A DNA stretch of 64,000 bases from an uncultured Lachnospiraceae bacterium (GCA_948794795.1 CAQGLR010000002.1:62001-126000), one strand, 5' to 3'; positions 1-9,547 are shown, numbered from the stretch's first letter. Numbers and translations: made by a program. Notes: generated by a model from the sequence alone, not told the origin.

Positions 1-1662
1 AGGAATATCCCATACACTCATTGATTTCTTACATTCATTCCACTTGCTTGTTGTAGTATCATAGTATTCCATAGCTGTGGATGTATTAACTGTAAATGCT
101 GATGGGTTTATTCTTAATGCTGGTGCTGCTGGTCTCTTTGGAACCAGGACAGTACACTCATTAGATGGAAGTATCCCTGCTCCTGCAGCACTGCCATTTA
201 CAGCAGATGCCCTTACTACTATTCTTGCACCTTTAGTCCTTAAATCTTCAAGTTCTGGTATAAATACATCGTCAGAAGATGCTGCTACTTTGTTCCATTC
301 CTGTGTATTCTTCTTTCTCCACTCAATCTGTACAGCACTGCCCTTGCCTGTAACTGTAAGCTTTGGTGACTCTGGTGCACTGCTTTTGTCAAATACTGCC
401 TTTACAGCTGTATTTCTTTTAGGTATAACAACTGTCTGGTATTTATCTGGTTCTGACGCTGCATCACCTTTTATGTAAATTGTATTATCTATACTGTCAT
501 TTAACCAGCTGGTATCCATATAAACATTGTCACCTGTACCACCAGCATTTCCTACAGCATACCAGTTCACCATATCTGTTGAATAAAATGCCATTTCATT
601 TCCATTCATGCCAAGGCGTATCTGGTTATTGTCATAATTAGTTTCAAGTACAGTAATTGCCGCAGCTGTTGAAACCTTCATCCTGTTACCAAAACTAATA
701 CTTGTTTTTACAGCAGCCCTTGCCCTGCTGCCGCCTGTGTAAGAAAGATTTTCTGCTACAGTATTAGTACTGGCATCTCCTGGTGCATTTAACCTTATAA
801 ATGCAGAAGCGGACGCTCCTTCAGTTGCTGTTGCATCTTTCCTTATTTCTATAAGCTGGTCCACAGGTGAAAGATTATCATTTGAGTAAAAAGCTTTTGG
901 TGCTGTTTTTTTAAGGTCTATTGAAGAACCATGTTCCCATCTCTCCTGGCCCTTAAGCCTGTAACCGGCCTGGCCTTGTATTGTTGCAGACATACTCTGG
1001 TTATTAACCTCAACAACAGGGATTGCTGCCTTTTTAGGCAGTATAATTGTTACCTCGTTACTCTGTCTTGAACCTGTTAAAATATCTGACCTGCCTCTGT
1101 CCTGCCCAAGCCTGAAATATACAGTTGTTGCATGCTCTGTATTTGCATAATATGACAAGCTCTCTGCTAATGCAGCACGTGCCTGTGTAGTATCTGAGGT
1201 ATCATGCCACACATAAGAATCTTTAAACCTCCACTGTATACTTCCGTCAAAACCTGAAGGTATTCCATTGTAAGCAACTGTACCAGATATATTATCATAA
1301 GTTACCTGGAAACCAGTATAAACTGATGGAATAGTAATTTTTACAGGTTTGGCACTTGAATTTCCCTTTATATACAAATCATAACTACGTACATCAGGAA
1401 TCCATGAGATATCCATAAGCATAATTCCATTTTTCTCCGTTGTATGTACTTTCTCCCATATCTTCTGCCGGCTGTCAGAAATATAAAACTCTGTATCACC
1501 TTCACCTCTCAATGATATAGTCATGTTGTCATAATCAATAGATGTAATTTCCACTGGCTTTGTAGCATCCTCTGCATTAACATTAATCCCGCTGGTTATA
1601 CTTGTCACACAAAGAACTGCCACCATTACAGCCACAATTATGTATTTACCGTATCTTTTCAT
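1..1662 (-). CDS. Secreted repeat-containing surface protein (3' end beyond window)
   Basis: An open frame of 554 codons runs off the left edge, so the C terminus is missing. The start is set by a strong AGGAGG eight bases upstream of ATG. Residues 1-31 form a signal peptide (Lys/Arg, hydrophobic core, then NVNA before an acidic mature end), so the protein is exported. The mature part contains repeated modules: a segment ending in a Tyr-Ile-Lys-Gly motif after a DISW/DTSW box occurs twice about 290 residues apart, each preceded by a FY(I/S) strand pair, and a third related start is visible near the cut. Such beta-rich repeats suggest a cell-surface or adhesin-like scaffold, but I recognise no named family. 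Its neighbour downstream in coordinates is another secreted protein. The function is unknown. Confidence 0.8.
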   Translation of the reverse strand, partial: MKRYGKYIIVAVMVAVLCVTSITSGINVNAEDATKPVEITSIDYDNMTISLRGEGDTEFYISDSRQKIWEKVHTTEKNGIMLMDISWIPDVRSYDLYIKGNSSAKPVKITIPSVYTGFQVTYDNISGTVAYNGIPSGFDGSIQWRFKDSYVWHDTSDTTQARAALAESLSYYANTEHATTVYFRLGQDRGRSDILTGSRQSNEVTIILPKKAAIPVVEVNNQSMSATIQGQAGYRLKGQERWEHGSSIDLKKTAPKAFYSNDNLSPVDQLIEIRKDATATEGASASAFIRLNAPGDASTNTVAENLSYTGGSRARAAVKTSISFGNRMKVSTAAAITVLETNYDNNQIRLGMNGNEMAFYSTDMVNWYAVGNAGGTGDNVYMDTSWLNDSIDNTIYIKGDAASEPDKYQTVVIPKRNTAVKAVFDKSSAPESPKLTVTGKGSAVQIEWRKKNTQEWNKVAASSDDVFIPELEDLRTKGARIVVRASAVNGSAAGAGILPSNECTVLVPKRPAAPALRINPSAFTVNTSTAMEYYDTTTSKWNECKKSMSVWDIP

Positions 1663-1690
1663 CGGCGCACCTCCTAATACTTACTGGCAG

Positions 1691-2923
1691 TCATGCTGCC
1701 ATCCCGCTTTTTTTAACTTTAAAACTTCCTGTTTTATACCTCCTGTCTTTCAGCACACGGTAACAGACCTTTCCATTAGAATACATTATCTGTGTAATAT
1801 AATAAGAACTGTTATAATTCCCCTGGACTGTCCATACCAGCCTTACATTATCCGGCTTCCTGTTATAAATATAAATACTATTGTCTGATATAAAATAGTA
1901 TTTATTTACATTAAACCTGACAAAAGACATGCCATTTACTTTATAAAGCAGCTTTGCAGTACCATAAGACAGACTTTCCCTCTCTGAAATCCCTTTGTCT
2001 GACATATACAGCCACTTGCCTCCAGAATAGGCAAAGCTGCATGTCACATCTTTCCAGTACATCTTATCATATCTTCTGTCAGAAGCCTGCCTTGCATTAA
2101 ACCCATAATGTCCTTTTGTCCTGAAACTGCTTGTACTTCCAAGAAAATATTTGTGCATGGCAAAACCATACTGGTCATTGCCTGAATATGTATCAACAGG
2201 GTCATCCCATGTAACATCTACATTATACCATGCATTATTAATCTTAACAAGATTCCACATATGTCCCATTGCAGATGAAGACACATACTGTACATCAATA
2301 CCAGCTTTGTTTAAAAGCAGCCCATAAGCAACTGAATATCCCTGGCAGTTAGCCTTGTGGTTAATAAATACTCCTGTTTCATTGAGCCTGCTGCTGTCAG
2401 AAGGCTGGTCACTATAAGAAGTATTAATGGCAATATAGTCATGCAGCACCATAGCCTTTTCAACATCATCCATCCCGCTGTTTATATTTTTCAATGCTTT
2501 ATTTACAGCAGAATCTATCTTTTTCCTGGTGTTTTTAATTTTGGCAATATTTACTGAACCATCCGCTTTTATATAAGTTTTTGAATATGAGAGTACCACA
2601 TTTTTAATAAGTGTGCTTCCAGATACAATTCTCTTTGAATATTCCTGTCCCGTATAGAACAAATATGGTGTTTCATTTATAATTTCTGTCATAACCTCCT
2701 TAAGAGATGTATCGTCAATATTGTCATAAATATTATACTTTGATAAATCAACTTCATGCTGGTAATTCTTATATGCTGTTATAATATCATTCTTAATATT
2801 TTCAAAATCCACCTTTGACGCTGCTTTTGCACTGTTGCTTTCTGCTATCACAAAGACAGCCATAAAACATGCCACAATACTGCCCAAAACTGTTCTAGGC
2901 AATGTTCTTCTTAAATTAACCAT
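1691..2923 (-). CDS. Secreted transglutaminase-like protein
   Basis: A 410-residue protein with an N-terminal signal or anchor segment (residues 1-36, ending near AKAAS). A transglutaminase-like fold sits in the middle: NCQGYS carries the likely catalytic Cys, GHMWN the His and NVDVTWDDP the Asp, the classic Cys-His-Asp order of the transglutaminase/protease-like superfamily. The C-terminal third is aromatic and beta-rich, perhaps a wall-binding or substrate-binding part. The frame extends upstream to 3064, but the ATG at 2923 is chosen because GGGAGG lies about ten bases before it and the signal peptide starts there. Exported Cys-protease-like proteins of this type may act on cell-wall peptides or surface proteins; the substrate is not deducible. 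Confidence 0.8.
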   Translation of the reverse strand: MVNLRRTLPRTVLGSIVACFMAVFVIAESNSAKAASKVDFENIKNDIITAYKNYQHEVDLSKYNIYDNIDDTSLKEVMTEIINETPYLFYTGQEYSKRIVSGSTLIKNVVLSYSKTYIKADGSVNIAKIKNTRKKIDSAVNKALKNINSGMDDVEKAMVLHDYIAINTSYSDQPSDSSRLNETGVFINHKANCQGYSVAYGLLLNKAGIDVQYVSSSAMGHMWNLVKINNAWYNVDVTWDDPVDTYSGNDQYGFAMHKYFLGSTSSFRTKGHYGFNARQASDRRYDKMYWKDVTCSFAYSGGKWLYMSDKGISERESLSYGTAKLLYKVNGMSFVRFNVNKYYFISDNSIYIYNRKPDNVRLVWTVQGNYNSSYYITQIMYSNGKVCYRVLKDRRYKTGSFKVKKSGMAA

Positions 2924-2993
2924 ATAAACAAGGCCTCCCAGACTTCCAAAATCTTTTGTAACACATCTACAGCAGCAGGACACTTTTATTATA

Positions 2994-4307
2994 TTACTGG
3001 CTGCCAGCCATTCCTGCAAGATGGTTAATAAACTGCTGTGCTGTACGCCCTGATATCCCGCCATGGCTTAATTCCCATTTATTTGCTTCCAGGCACAGTT
3101 CTTCATCTGTCATATTAATTCCAGGATGCTTTGCAGCAAGGCCTCTTACAATATTAAAATATTCCTGCTGTGACGGTTTATAAAATCCTATTGATACCCC
3201 AAAACGTGCCGCCAGCGAAAGTTTCTCCTGCATAGTATCCGAACGGTGAAGTTCATCTTTGGACATATCTGAACGGTCACTCCATGTTTCGCGTATAAGA
3301 TGCCTTCTGTTTGAAGTGGCATATATAAGCACATTGTCAGGCTTATTCTCAAGACCACCTTCTATCACTGCTTTCAGATACTTATACTCTATCTCAAACT
3401 CCTCAAATGACAAATCATCCATATATATTATAAAACGGTAGTTCCTGTCCTTGATTTCTGAAATTATACGTGACAGTTCTTTAAATTCATGTTTATAAAC
3501 TTCTATCATGCGCAGGCCCTGGCTGTAATACATGTTTAACACAGCCTTGATGCTTGTAGATTTTCCTGTACCTGCATCTCCAAAGAGAAGCACATTATTA
3601 GCACTTCTTCCAGCCAGGAATGCTTCTGTATTTTCAACAAGTTTCTGTTTCTGTGTATCATATCCAATAATATCATCAAGGGTTGTATCCCCCGTAGTAG
3701 TTATAGGTACAAGGACTTCCCCAGTTTTCTCATTATATGACACCCTGAAAGCTTTATTAAGCCCGAACTTTCCAACGCCATATTTTTTATAGAACCCTGT
3801 AACAATATTATACATCTGCTTTTCATCAGTAGCATTTTCAATACTGTCACTAAGTTCTTGTACTTTTTCACCTACACTTTTATTGGACATCTGCCCTCTT
3901 TTAGCTACTGCCTTATAATCAAGTATTATGCTGAAGCAGTTTATCCCAAGTTCTTTTTCCATTACAGAGAAGTCATAGTCAAAAAGCTTCTTAAAAATAA
4001 AGAAATCCCCTATTGCAAACTTATTTACTGTGCCTTCATTGGCTCCTGTCTTTTCAGAAACAAGAGTAAACGGGTTCTCGCTCATTGCCAGTATAAATGC
4101 TAAATAATTATGCCATAAATTTTTGTCAAAACCATAGCAGGTTGCAATATCTAACAGACGGTTTATTTCAATATAAATCTCTGTTATAAGGTTTTCCCTG
4201 GCATACCCGCCATCAGCAAATTTCTGGCATATATCTGCAAGCCTGAATAAGATACTGTCTTTGCCAGTATTTCTATAAATTACAAGTTTTGAAATTAAAC
4301 GGTACAT
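2994..4307 (-). CDS. DUF815-family AAA+ ATPase
   Basis: A 437-residue cytosolic ATPase. The Walker A is GDAGTGKST at about residue 247, the Walker B-like acidic stretch is IIYMDDLSFEEFE, and an ATSNRRHLI segment follows, the pattern of the DUF815 group of AAA+ proteins. The N-terminal 200 residues are helical and unassigned. The start is taken at ATG 4307, because the upstream TTG at 4322 overlaps the TTGGAGG ribosome binding site. The gene is 27 bases downstream of argS and may be cotranscribed with it. The biological role of this family is not established; a chaperone or remodelling function is plausible only by class. Confidence 0.85.
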   Translation of the reverse strand: MYRLISKLVIYRNTGKDSILFRLADICQKFADGGYARENLITEIYIEINRLLDIATCYGFDKNLWHNYLAFILAMSENPFTLVSEKTGANEGTVNKFAIGDFFIFKKLFDYDFSVMEKELGINCFSIILDYKAVAKRGQMSNKSVGEKVQELSDSIENATDEKQMYNIVTGFYKKYGVGKFGLNKAFRVSYNEKTGEVLVPITTTGDTTLDDIIGYDTQKQKLVENTEAFLAGRSANNVLLFGDAGTGKSTSIKAVLNMYYSQGLRMIEVYKHEFKELSRIISEIKDRNYRFIIYMDDLSFEEFEIEYKYLKAVIEGGLENKPDNVLIYATSNRRHLIRETWSDRSDMSKDELHRSDTMQEKLSLAARFGVSIGFYKPSQQEYFNIVRGLAAKHPGINMTDEELCLEANKWELSHGGISGRTAQQFINHLAGMAGSQ

Positions 4308-4334
4308 TTGCCATACCTCCAATATATATATGCA

Positions 4335-6101
4335 TTACATACGCTCTGGTGCCTCAATACCTAGAAGCCCTGTTGCTGTTTCAAGTATATTTCCCACAAG
4401 GCAGCTAAGTTTTATATATGAATTACGTGTGCCCTCATCTTCATTATTTACAATTCTGTTCTCATGGTAGAATTTATTGAATGCATCAGAAAGCTCATAT
4501 ATAAACTGGCATATTTTATGTGGTGCCTGTTCTTCATATGCTGTGTACACTGTATCCTGCCATTTACAAAGTGACAGCATTACATCTGTTTCACTCTGGC
4601 TTTGTGAAGGCTTAAATGGTGCATCCATATCCACAACATATCCAAGTTCTTTGCTCTTTGCAAGCAGTGACTTTACACGTACTATTGTATATAAAATATA
4701 TGGACCTGTATTTCCTTCAAATGATGTAAAACGTTCCATGTCAAATATATAATCTTTGGATGCCTGGTTGCTTAAATCACCATATTTAATTGCTGCAACA
4801 GCTACTTTAGCAGCAATTTCCCTGGTTTCACTTTCTGGCATATCACGGTCTTTCATCTTTTCAAATACCTTTTCTTCTACTTCATCTAAAAGGCTGTCAA
4901 GACGTGGCACACCTCCGTCACGTGTTTTGAAAGGTTTTCCATCTTTGCCATTCATAGTGCCATTACCTATAAATATAAGTTTTGTATCACTTCCTATTAT
5001 CTTTGTCTTAAATGCACATCTGAATACCTGCTCAAAATAAAGTGACTGGCGTTTATCCACTACATATATAATTTTGTCTGGGTCAAATAATTTCCTGCGT
5101 TCTACAATGGTTGCAAGGTCTGTTGTATTATAAAGGGTTGCACCATTTGACTTAAGTATCATACATGGTGGTATCTCTTTTGTATCTGTTTCCTCTTTAA
5201 CATCAACTACAAGCGCACCATCATCTATATGTGCATAACCGCCCTCTTTCATGTACTTTACCATATCAGGGATATATGGCTGTGCATCAGATTCCTTCTT
5301 CCAGAGGTCAAATTCCACATTAAGCCTTGTATATACCTTTTTAAGGTCTTTTACAGATACATTTATAATATGCTGCCATAACGCAATATAACCTTTCCTG
5401 CCTGACTGCAGCTGTGCTACTGCTTCCTGTGCCTCTTCTTTGTATTCAGGATGTTCTTTTGAATACTGGCTTGCATATGGATATATTTCCTCTAAACCGC
5501 TTATTGAAAATGGTGCTTCCTCTGGGTATTCCCCTTCAAAACCCTCATCAAAATATACAAGTCCAGGGTTGCGTTTCTTAAGCTCTGTAATAATCAGGCC
5601 TATTGGAAGCCCCCAGTCACCAAGATGTGCATCACCAATTACATTATGACCAAGATAACGTGCAGTAAGTTTTATGCTTTCACCAATTACAGCAGGACGC
5701 AGATGTCCTACATGTAAAGGCTTTGCAACATTTGCCCCGCCATAGTCAACTACTATTGTTACAGGCTTGTCTGCCTTATCACAGCCAAATGTCTGGCTCT
5801 CTGCCATCCGGTCTATATATGCTGCCAGAAAGCTGTCACTTAATGTCATATTTATAAAACCTGGCTTCTGTGCTGTTATTTCTTTAAAGCTATGGCTTTC
5901 TTTTAATATACCAGCTATTTCTTCTGCCATCTGTATTGGGGCTTTATGGTACTCTTTCGCTGCTGCAAGTGCACCATTACACTGGTACTGGCACAGGTCA
6001 GGACGGTTTGACAGTGCTGCTTTTGCATATTTTTCACTGTACCCTGCCTTTTTAAATGCTTCACATAATTCTTTCTGAATTAATCCAATTATAGTTTCCA
6101 T
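4335..6101 (-). CDS. argS: Arginyl-tRNA synthetase
   Basis: A 588-residue class I aminoacyl-tRNA synthetase charging tRNA-Arg in the cytosol. The Arg-tRNA synthetase N-terminal (Add-1) domain covers the first 110 residues. The HIGH motif appears as HVGH within KPLHVGHLRPAVIGE, and the C-terminal anticodon-binding helices follow, including NKFYHENRIV. Length is as expected for the family. The start at 6101 is preferred over the in-frame upstream codon because GGAGA lies correctly spaced and the known family N terminus starts here. The KMSK loop appears degenerate (a DGKPFKTRDGG stretch), as in many ArgS proteins. Confidence 0.97.
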   Translation of the reverse strand: METIIGLIQKELCEAFKKAGYSEKYAKAALSNRPDLCQYQCNGALAAAKEYHKAPIQMAEEIAGILKESHSFKEITAQKPGFINMTLSDSFLAAYIDRMAESQTFGCDKADKPVTIVVDYGGANVAKPLHVGHLRPAVIGESIKLTARYLGHNVIGDAHLGDWGLPIGLIITELKKRNPGLVYFDEGFEGEYPEEAPFSISGLEEIYPYASQYSKEHPEYKEEAQEAVAQLQSGRKGYIALWQHIINVSVKDLKKVYTRLNVEFDLWKKESDAQPYIPDMVKYMKEGGYAHIDDGALVVDVKEETDTKEIPPCMILKSNGATLYNTTDLATIVERRKLFDPDKIIYVVDKRQSLYFEQVFRCAFKTKIIGSDTKLIFIGNGTMNGKDGKPFKTRDGGVPRLDSLLDEVEEKVFEKMKDRDMPESETREIAAKVAVAAIKYGDLSNQASKDYIFDMERFTSFEGNTGPYILYTIVRVKSLLAKSKELGYVVDMDAPFKPSQSQSETDVMLSLCKWQDTVYTAYEEQAPHKICQFIYELSDAFNKFYHENRIVNNEDEGTRNSYIKLSCLVGNILETATGLLGIEAPERM

Positions 6102-6139
6102 TGCAATTCTCCATTCTATATATAATATATTAGTAAACA

Positions 6140-7453
6140 TTATTTATTATAAAGGCTTTCAATAACATCAAAATACCCTGCAAAGGTCTTCCCACAACAC
6201 GCTGGGTTCTCTATTTCTATACCATCTGCTGCCATTCCTGTAACTGTAAATGCCATTGCTGCCCTGTGGTCATTATAAGTTGCAATCCTTGCTGCCTTTG
6301 GGGTTCCAGGAAATATTACAACCCCGTCTTCAAGTTCTTCACACTTTATTCCCATACGCCCAAGTTCATTTACAATTACTTTAATCCTGTCTGACTCCTG
6401 GCCCCTTATATGGCTTACTCCCCTTATTGCCACAGGTGATTCCGCAAATGGTGCTATTGCTGCAAGAGTAAGTGCCTGGTCTGAAAAGTCACCCATATTT
6501 ATATCTATGCCCTTAAGTTTTCCATCTTCTGGCGCATACAGCTTTAACTGCCCGCCTGTCCATTCTGTCCTGCATCCCATTGCTATAAGGACATCAATAA
6601 ATTTCATATCACCCTGCAGGCTGTCCCTGCTTATATGGTTTACTACTGCTGTGCCTCCCGTTACTGCTGCTATAGCATAAAAATAACATGCAGCTGAAAC
6701 ATCTGGTTCTATCTGGTACTCCCTTATACTATAGGAACCACGTCCAACCCTGTAGCTGTCTGCACCAAGCCTTTCCACCCCTTTATGTCCAAACTGCTTC
6801 ATCATCTGTTCTGTAATTTCTACATATGACCTTGCATCCCTTTTTCCTGTAAGGTTAATTGTTAATGAACCAAATACAGCAGGTGCTGTCATAAGGAGCG
6901 CACTCAGGAACTGGCTGCTTCTGTCTATATTTAATGAAACTGTCCTTTCATTAAGTATTCCAGGATTGTTTCTATATTTATGCAAAATTCCTGTAACTTT
7001 CATAGGGAAACTGTATTCTTCACCAAGCCACTCAAAATCTGCCCCCAGGTATTCAAGGACTTCTAAAAGTTCCTTTATTGGCCTTTTCTTCATCTGCCCG
7101 GAGGAATTAACCGTGTATACACCATCCCCCATTGCTGTAAATGCAGTTAAAAACCTTGCTGCTGTACCTGCACTTCCAACATATATAGAAGCTTCCTTTA
7201 CAGGAATAGAACCAGACATGCCAGTAATCCTTACTATCTGTGAAACCTTATCCACATCTGTCTTAAATCCCAGGTCTCCAAGGGCTTTCAGGAAGTTATA
7301 AGAATCATCACTAAACTGCACACCTTTAAGCAGTGCTTCACCATTACCTGTTGCTGCAAGCAGGAGTGCCCTGTTTGTAATACTTTTAGAACCAGGCACA
7401 TCTACACATATATTAACAGGTTTATTGGCTTTTTTCACTTTGTAAACATCCAT
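6140..7453 (-). CDS. aroA: 3-phosphoshikimate 1-carboxyvinyltransferase (EPSP synthase)
   Basis: This enzyme joins phosphoenolpyruvate to shikimate-3-phosphate in the aromatic amino-acid pathway. The phosphate-binding GSKSITNRALLLAA motif is near residue 22, and GSAGTAARF, NIDRSSQFLSAL and the C-terminal DHRAAMAF motif are in the usual order. About 437 residues, full length. ATG 7453 is chosen; the listed frame can begin at a TTG seven codons earlier, but only a modest AAAGG site is present for either. The gene stands alone in front of argS with a 38-base gap and could be cotranscribed with it. No other aro genes are in the window. Confidence 0.97.
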   Translation of the reverse strand: MDVYKVKKANKPVNICVDVPGSKSITNRALLLAATGNGEALLKGVQFSDDSYNFLKALGDLGFKTDVDKVSQIVRITGMSGSIPVKEASIYVGSAGTAARFLTAFTAMGDGVYTVNSSGQMKKRPIKELLEVLEYLGADFEWLGEEYSFPMKVTGILHKYRNNPGILNERTVSLNIDRSSQFLSALLMTAPAVFGSLTINLTGKRDARSYVEITEQMMKQFGHKGVERLGADSYRVGRGSYSIREYQIEPDVSAACYFYAIAAVTGGTAVVNHISRDSLQGDMKFIDVLIAMGCRTEWTGGQLKLYAPEDGKLKGIDINMGDFSDQALTLAAIAPFAESPVAIRGVSHIRGQESDRIKVIVNELGRMGIKCEELEDGVVIFPGTPKAARIATYNDHRAAMAFTVTGMAADGIEIENPACCGKTFAGYFDVIESLYNK

Positions 7454-7660
7454 CTGTATTAACCAGCCTTTCAATTTTAAAACAATATATTATCTAAGTA
7501 TAAGCCTAGCCAGGTTATTTGTCAAAAGAAGGATTGTTAGAAAATAAAAAAGTTCCAGCTTCTGTTCATATCCCACTTTACATAGGAAACATGTACATCC
7601 TGGAAGACATTTTCTAACTGGCTGTAAATACCATTTACCACATCTTCCCTTGAAATACTA
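7454..7660. other. Intergenic stretch without recognisable gene
   Basis: This AT-rich stretch lies between aroA and the first IS-end-like repeat. It contains only short open frames with many stops. It could be the decayed front half of the AraC-family gene whose DNA-binding end remains at 7780-8043, but I could not align it to any family. Confidence 0.4.
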
Positions 7661-7700
7661 TGGCCGCAATCCCACTGGCTTTAGACAATGGGTAGTTCAC
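7661..7700 (+). repeat. IS200/IS605-like right-end repeat, copy 1
   Basis: A 40-base segment that recurs at 11658-11697 with one mismatch and in the same orientation. It contains an imperfect hairpin (CCCACTGG, loop CTTTAG, ACAATGGG) followed by (T/C)AGTTCAC. A short GC-containing hairpin followed by a TTCAC-type end is typical of IS200/IS605 right ends and of the 3' end of TnpB-associated guide RNAs. No tnpA or tnpB is nearby, so this is read as a relic or a very short non-autonomous element. The family assignment is inference. Confidence 0.5.
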
Positions 7701-7779
7701 CTTTTATCATTATCACGCCATTTCCTCTTGCCAGCCTTGACTGGTACAATCTATGGAAAATATGGCTCATGCCATTTAA

Positions 7780-8043
7780 TCTATTGTTGCTGCCCTTGGA
7801 TTAAGCTACAGTTATTTCAGCAAACTTGTTAAAAAAATGACACAAAAAAGCCCACAAGAATATTTGCTTGCATACCGCATCAACAAATCATGTGAGCTTC
7901 TTCGTACTACAGAATTAAGCATTGGGGAAATTGCACTGCTTGTTGGTTATAGCAACCAGTTTCATTTTTCACGGGCTTTTAAAAATTATATGCAGCAATC
8001 CCCCAGTGAATGGAAAAAGAAAAACCGTTCCACTATATTATAA
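7780..8043 (+). pseudogene. AraC-family regulator remnant (DNA-binding end only)
   Basis: Reading starts just after an in-frame TAA at 7777. The sequence IVAALGLSYSYFSKLVKK is the first helix-turn-helix of an AraC C-terminal domain, and the remainder (SPQEYLLAYRINKSCELL, then IGEIALLVGYSNQFHFSRAFK) completes the second. The N-terminal effector domain is absent, no ribosome binding site precedes the fragment, and an IS-end-like repeat lies 80 bases upstream. An ATG at 7837 could in principle start a 68-residue piece, but it would begin in the middle of the domain. It is read as a truncated, inactive gene. Confidence 0.75.
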
Positions 8044-8201
8044 AACAACATAAATACAATACTATTAAATTTTTAGGGTTTCATATTTTTTTAATATACA
8101 AATATTATATTACTTTAGAAGTGCCATATGTAGTCTTTAAGTTTACAGGTTCCTGCATATAATTGGACCTTTTGGAATATTTCTTAATGTATTATATTTT
8201 T

Positions 8202-8984
8202 TTAAATATGCAGAATTGTTTTATAAATATTATAATCTTCCTCTTTAAAAACATTAAATATAACTTTTTCTATCTGTGTATCTGCCTGTAAAAACTCTGT
8301 AACTGTATGTACGGCAATTACAGCTGCTTTCTCTTGTGGAAAATGAAATTCCCCTGTAGATATACAACAAAAAGCAATGCTTCTAAGATTGTTACTAGCA
8401 GCAAGTTCCAGGCATGAACGGTAACAGTCTGCAAGCTGCCTGCAATGTGTTTCTGTAAGTGTACCTTGTACAACCGGGCCAACAGTATGGATAACATAAT
8501 TACATGGAAGATTAAAAGCTGGTGTAATCTTCGCTTTGCCCACTGGTTCATCATATCCCTGTTCTTCCATAAGCTTATCACAAGCAAGGCGGAGCTGGAT
8601 ACCACTCATACTGTGTATAATATTATCCACACATGAATGGCAGGGTATAAAACATCCCCTTAAAGCACTATTAGCAGCATTTACTATTGCATCTGCCTTT
8701 AATGTTGTAATATCCCCACGCCATAGTACAAGACGGCTGTCTATAGGTGATACAGGAAGCCCAGCAATACCAGTAATCCCTTTCTCTATAACTTCTTCAC
8801 TTAAATATTCATCCTGTACTTTTAGGAACTCCTCACTTACAGGATAAGGAGAACGGATATTCATAAGGCTTCTAAGAAGCTTTTTCTGTCCATCTGTATT
8901 ATCTGGAATTATTATACCTTTATATTGATGCTGTTCTGACAGCAGTTTTTTAATTAAATATAATCTTTTTTCACTATGTGTCAT
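8202..8984 (-). CDS. Zinc-dependent macrodomain ADP-ribosyl hydrolase
   Basis: A 260-residue protein. An 80-residue helical N-terminal extension precedes a macrodomain: GDIT near residue 90, VNAANSALRG at 101, then GCFIPCHSCVDNIIH at 110-124, the Cys-His-Cys pattern of the zinc macrodomains that occur beside class M sirtuins. In that family the enzyme removes mono-ADP-ribose placed on proteins by the partner sirtuin. The start (8984) is fixed by AGGAGG and by an ATGA overlap with the stop of the membrane-protein gene upstream, so the two are translationally coupled. The sirtuin gene is further upstream on the same strand. The GcvH-like and LplA2 partners of the known operons are not in the window, so the substrate is open. 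Confidence 0.88.
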   Translation of the reverse strand: MTHSEKRLYLIKKLLSEQHQYKGIIIPDNTDGQKKLLRSLMNIRSPYPVSEEFLKVQDEYLSEEVIEKGITGIAGLPVSPIDSRLVLWRGDITTLKADAIVNAANSALRGCFIPCHSCVDNIIHSMSGIQLRLACDKLMEEQGYDEPVGKAKITPAFNLPCNYVIHTVGPVVQGTLTETHCRQLADCYRSCLELAASNNLRSIAFCCISTGEFHFPQEKAAVIAVHTVTEFLQADTQIEKVIFNVFKEEDYNIYKTILHI

Positions 8985-9241
8985 AGAAAAATCCTCCTTA
9001 TCAATTCCAAAACAAACCGGATAATAATGCTGCATACTGTGGTTTTAAGACCTATTCCTGTCAGTAAACTTCCAATCCTTGCATTAGTTTCATATTGTAT
9101 CCACAAATCTAATGGAGGGTCTTGGTAAGGAATACCTGCTTTAACTATAGAATAATACAATCCTATAAATAAAATAATAATACCTGCTATTATAGTGGCA
9201 TTGGTTATCTGCCGGAAACAACACATTATTTTTTCTTTCAT
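8981..9241 (-). CDS. Small two-helix membrane protein of unknown function
   Basis: 86 residues with two hydrophobic helices (about 15-34 and 62-82) separated by a polar loop containing a YQDPPLDLW stretch. A GGAGAAGT ribosome binding site precedes the ATG. Its TGA overlaps the ATG of the macrodomain gene (ATGA), which argues for coupled synthesis of the two products. I recognise no family. It could anchor or localise the macrodomain or sirtuin at the membrane, but that is only inferred from the coupling. Confidence 0.7.
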   Translation of the reverse strand: MKEKIMCCFRQITNATIIAGIIILFIGLYYSIVKAGIPYQDPPLDLWIQYETNARIGSLLTGIGLKTTVCSIIIRFVLELIRRIFL

Positions 9242-9274
9242 AAACTACTTCTCCAAATTCTGGATATCATGCTG

Positions 9275-9547
9275 TCAATCTGTAATTAACCAAAATGCAG
9301 GACGGACACAACAATTTGTTCCTGTTACATCTGCCGCTATCTCTTCAATGTATCCATCAAAATTAACACAACTTATACAATTATATCTTCCATCTATTTT
9401 TTCATAACTCTCTCCACAGTACCGCAGCCACCATGAACCTTTATTATAATCTTCACAATCTTCATTAAAAAACAATCCATTCTATTACTTCTTTTTCCAG
9501 ACCCATATTTTGAGGATACATTCCTAAAGTTATTATATTTTTTCCAT
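9275..9547 (-). pseudogene. Broken DUF6273-type gene
   Basis: Two pieces of one domain lie in different frames. The N-terminal piece reads IITLGMYPQN...EVIEWIVF, the typical start of DUF6273, and stops at TAA. The C-terminal piece reads GSWWLRYCGES...VRPAFWL, the typical end. A good ribosome binding site (AAGGAGTTG) precedes ATG 9547, but the frame there stops after four codons. Adding one base to the A-run right after the start restores the N-terminal piece, so a single-base slip is likely. The centre of the domain is also missing, so the gene is dead. Confidence 0.7.

Noticed and set aside
7837..8043. 68-residue AraC protein as an intact gene
   Set aside because: The ATG lies inside the DNA-binding domain and homology continues upstream to a stop; read as a remnant.
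8318..8605. Second minus-strand frame within the macrodomain gene
   Set aside because: Shadow of the macrodomain in another frame.
9275..9475. 66-residue protein as a real small gene
   Set aside because: It is the C-terminal piece of a broken DUF6273 domain with no start signal.
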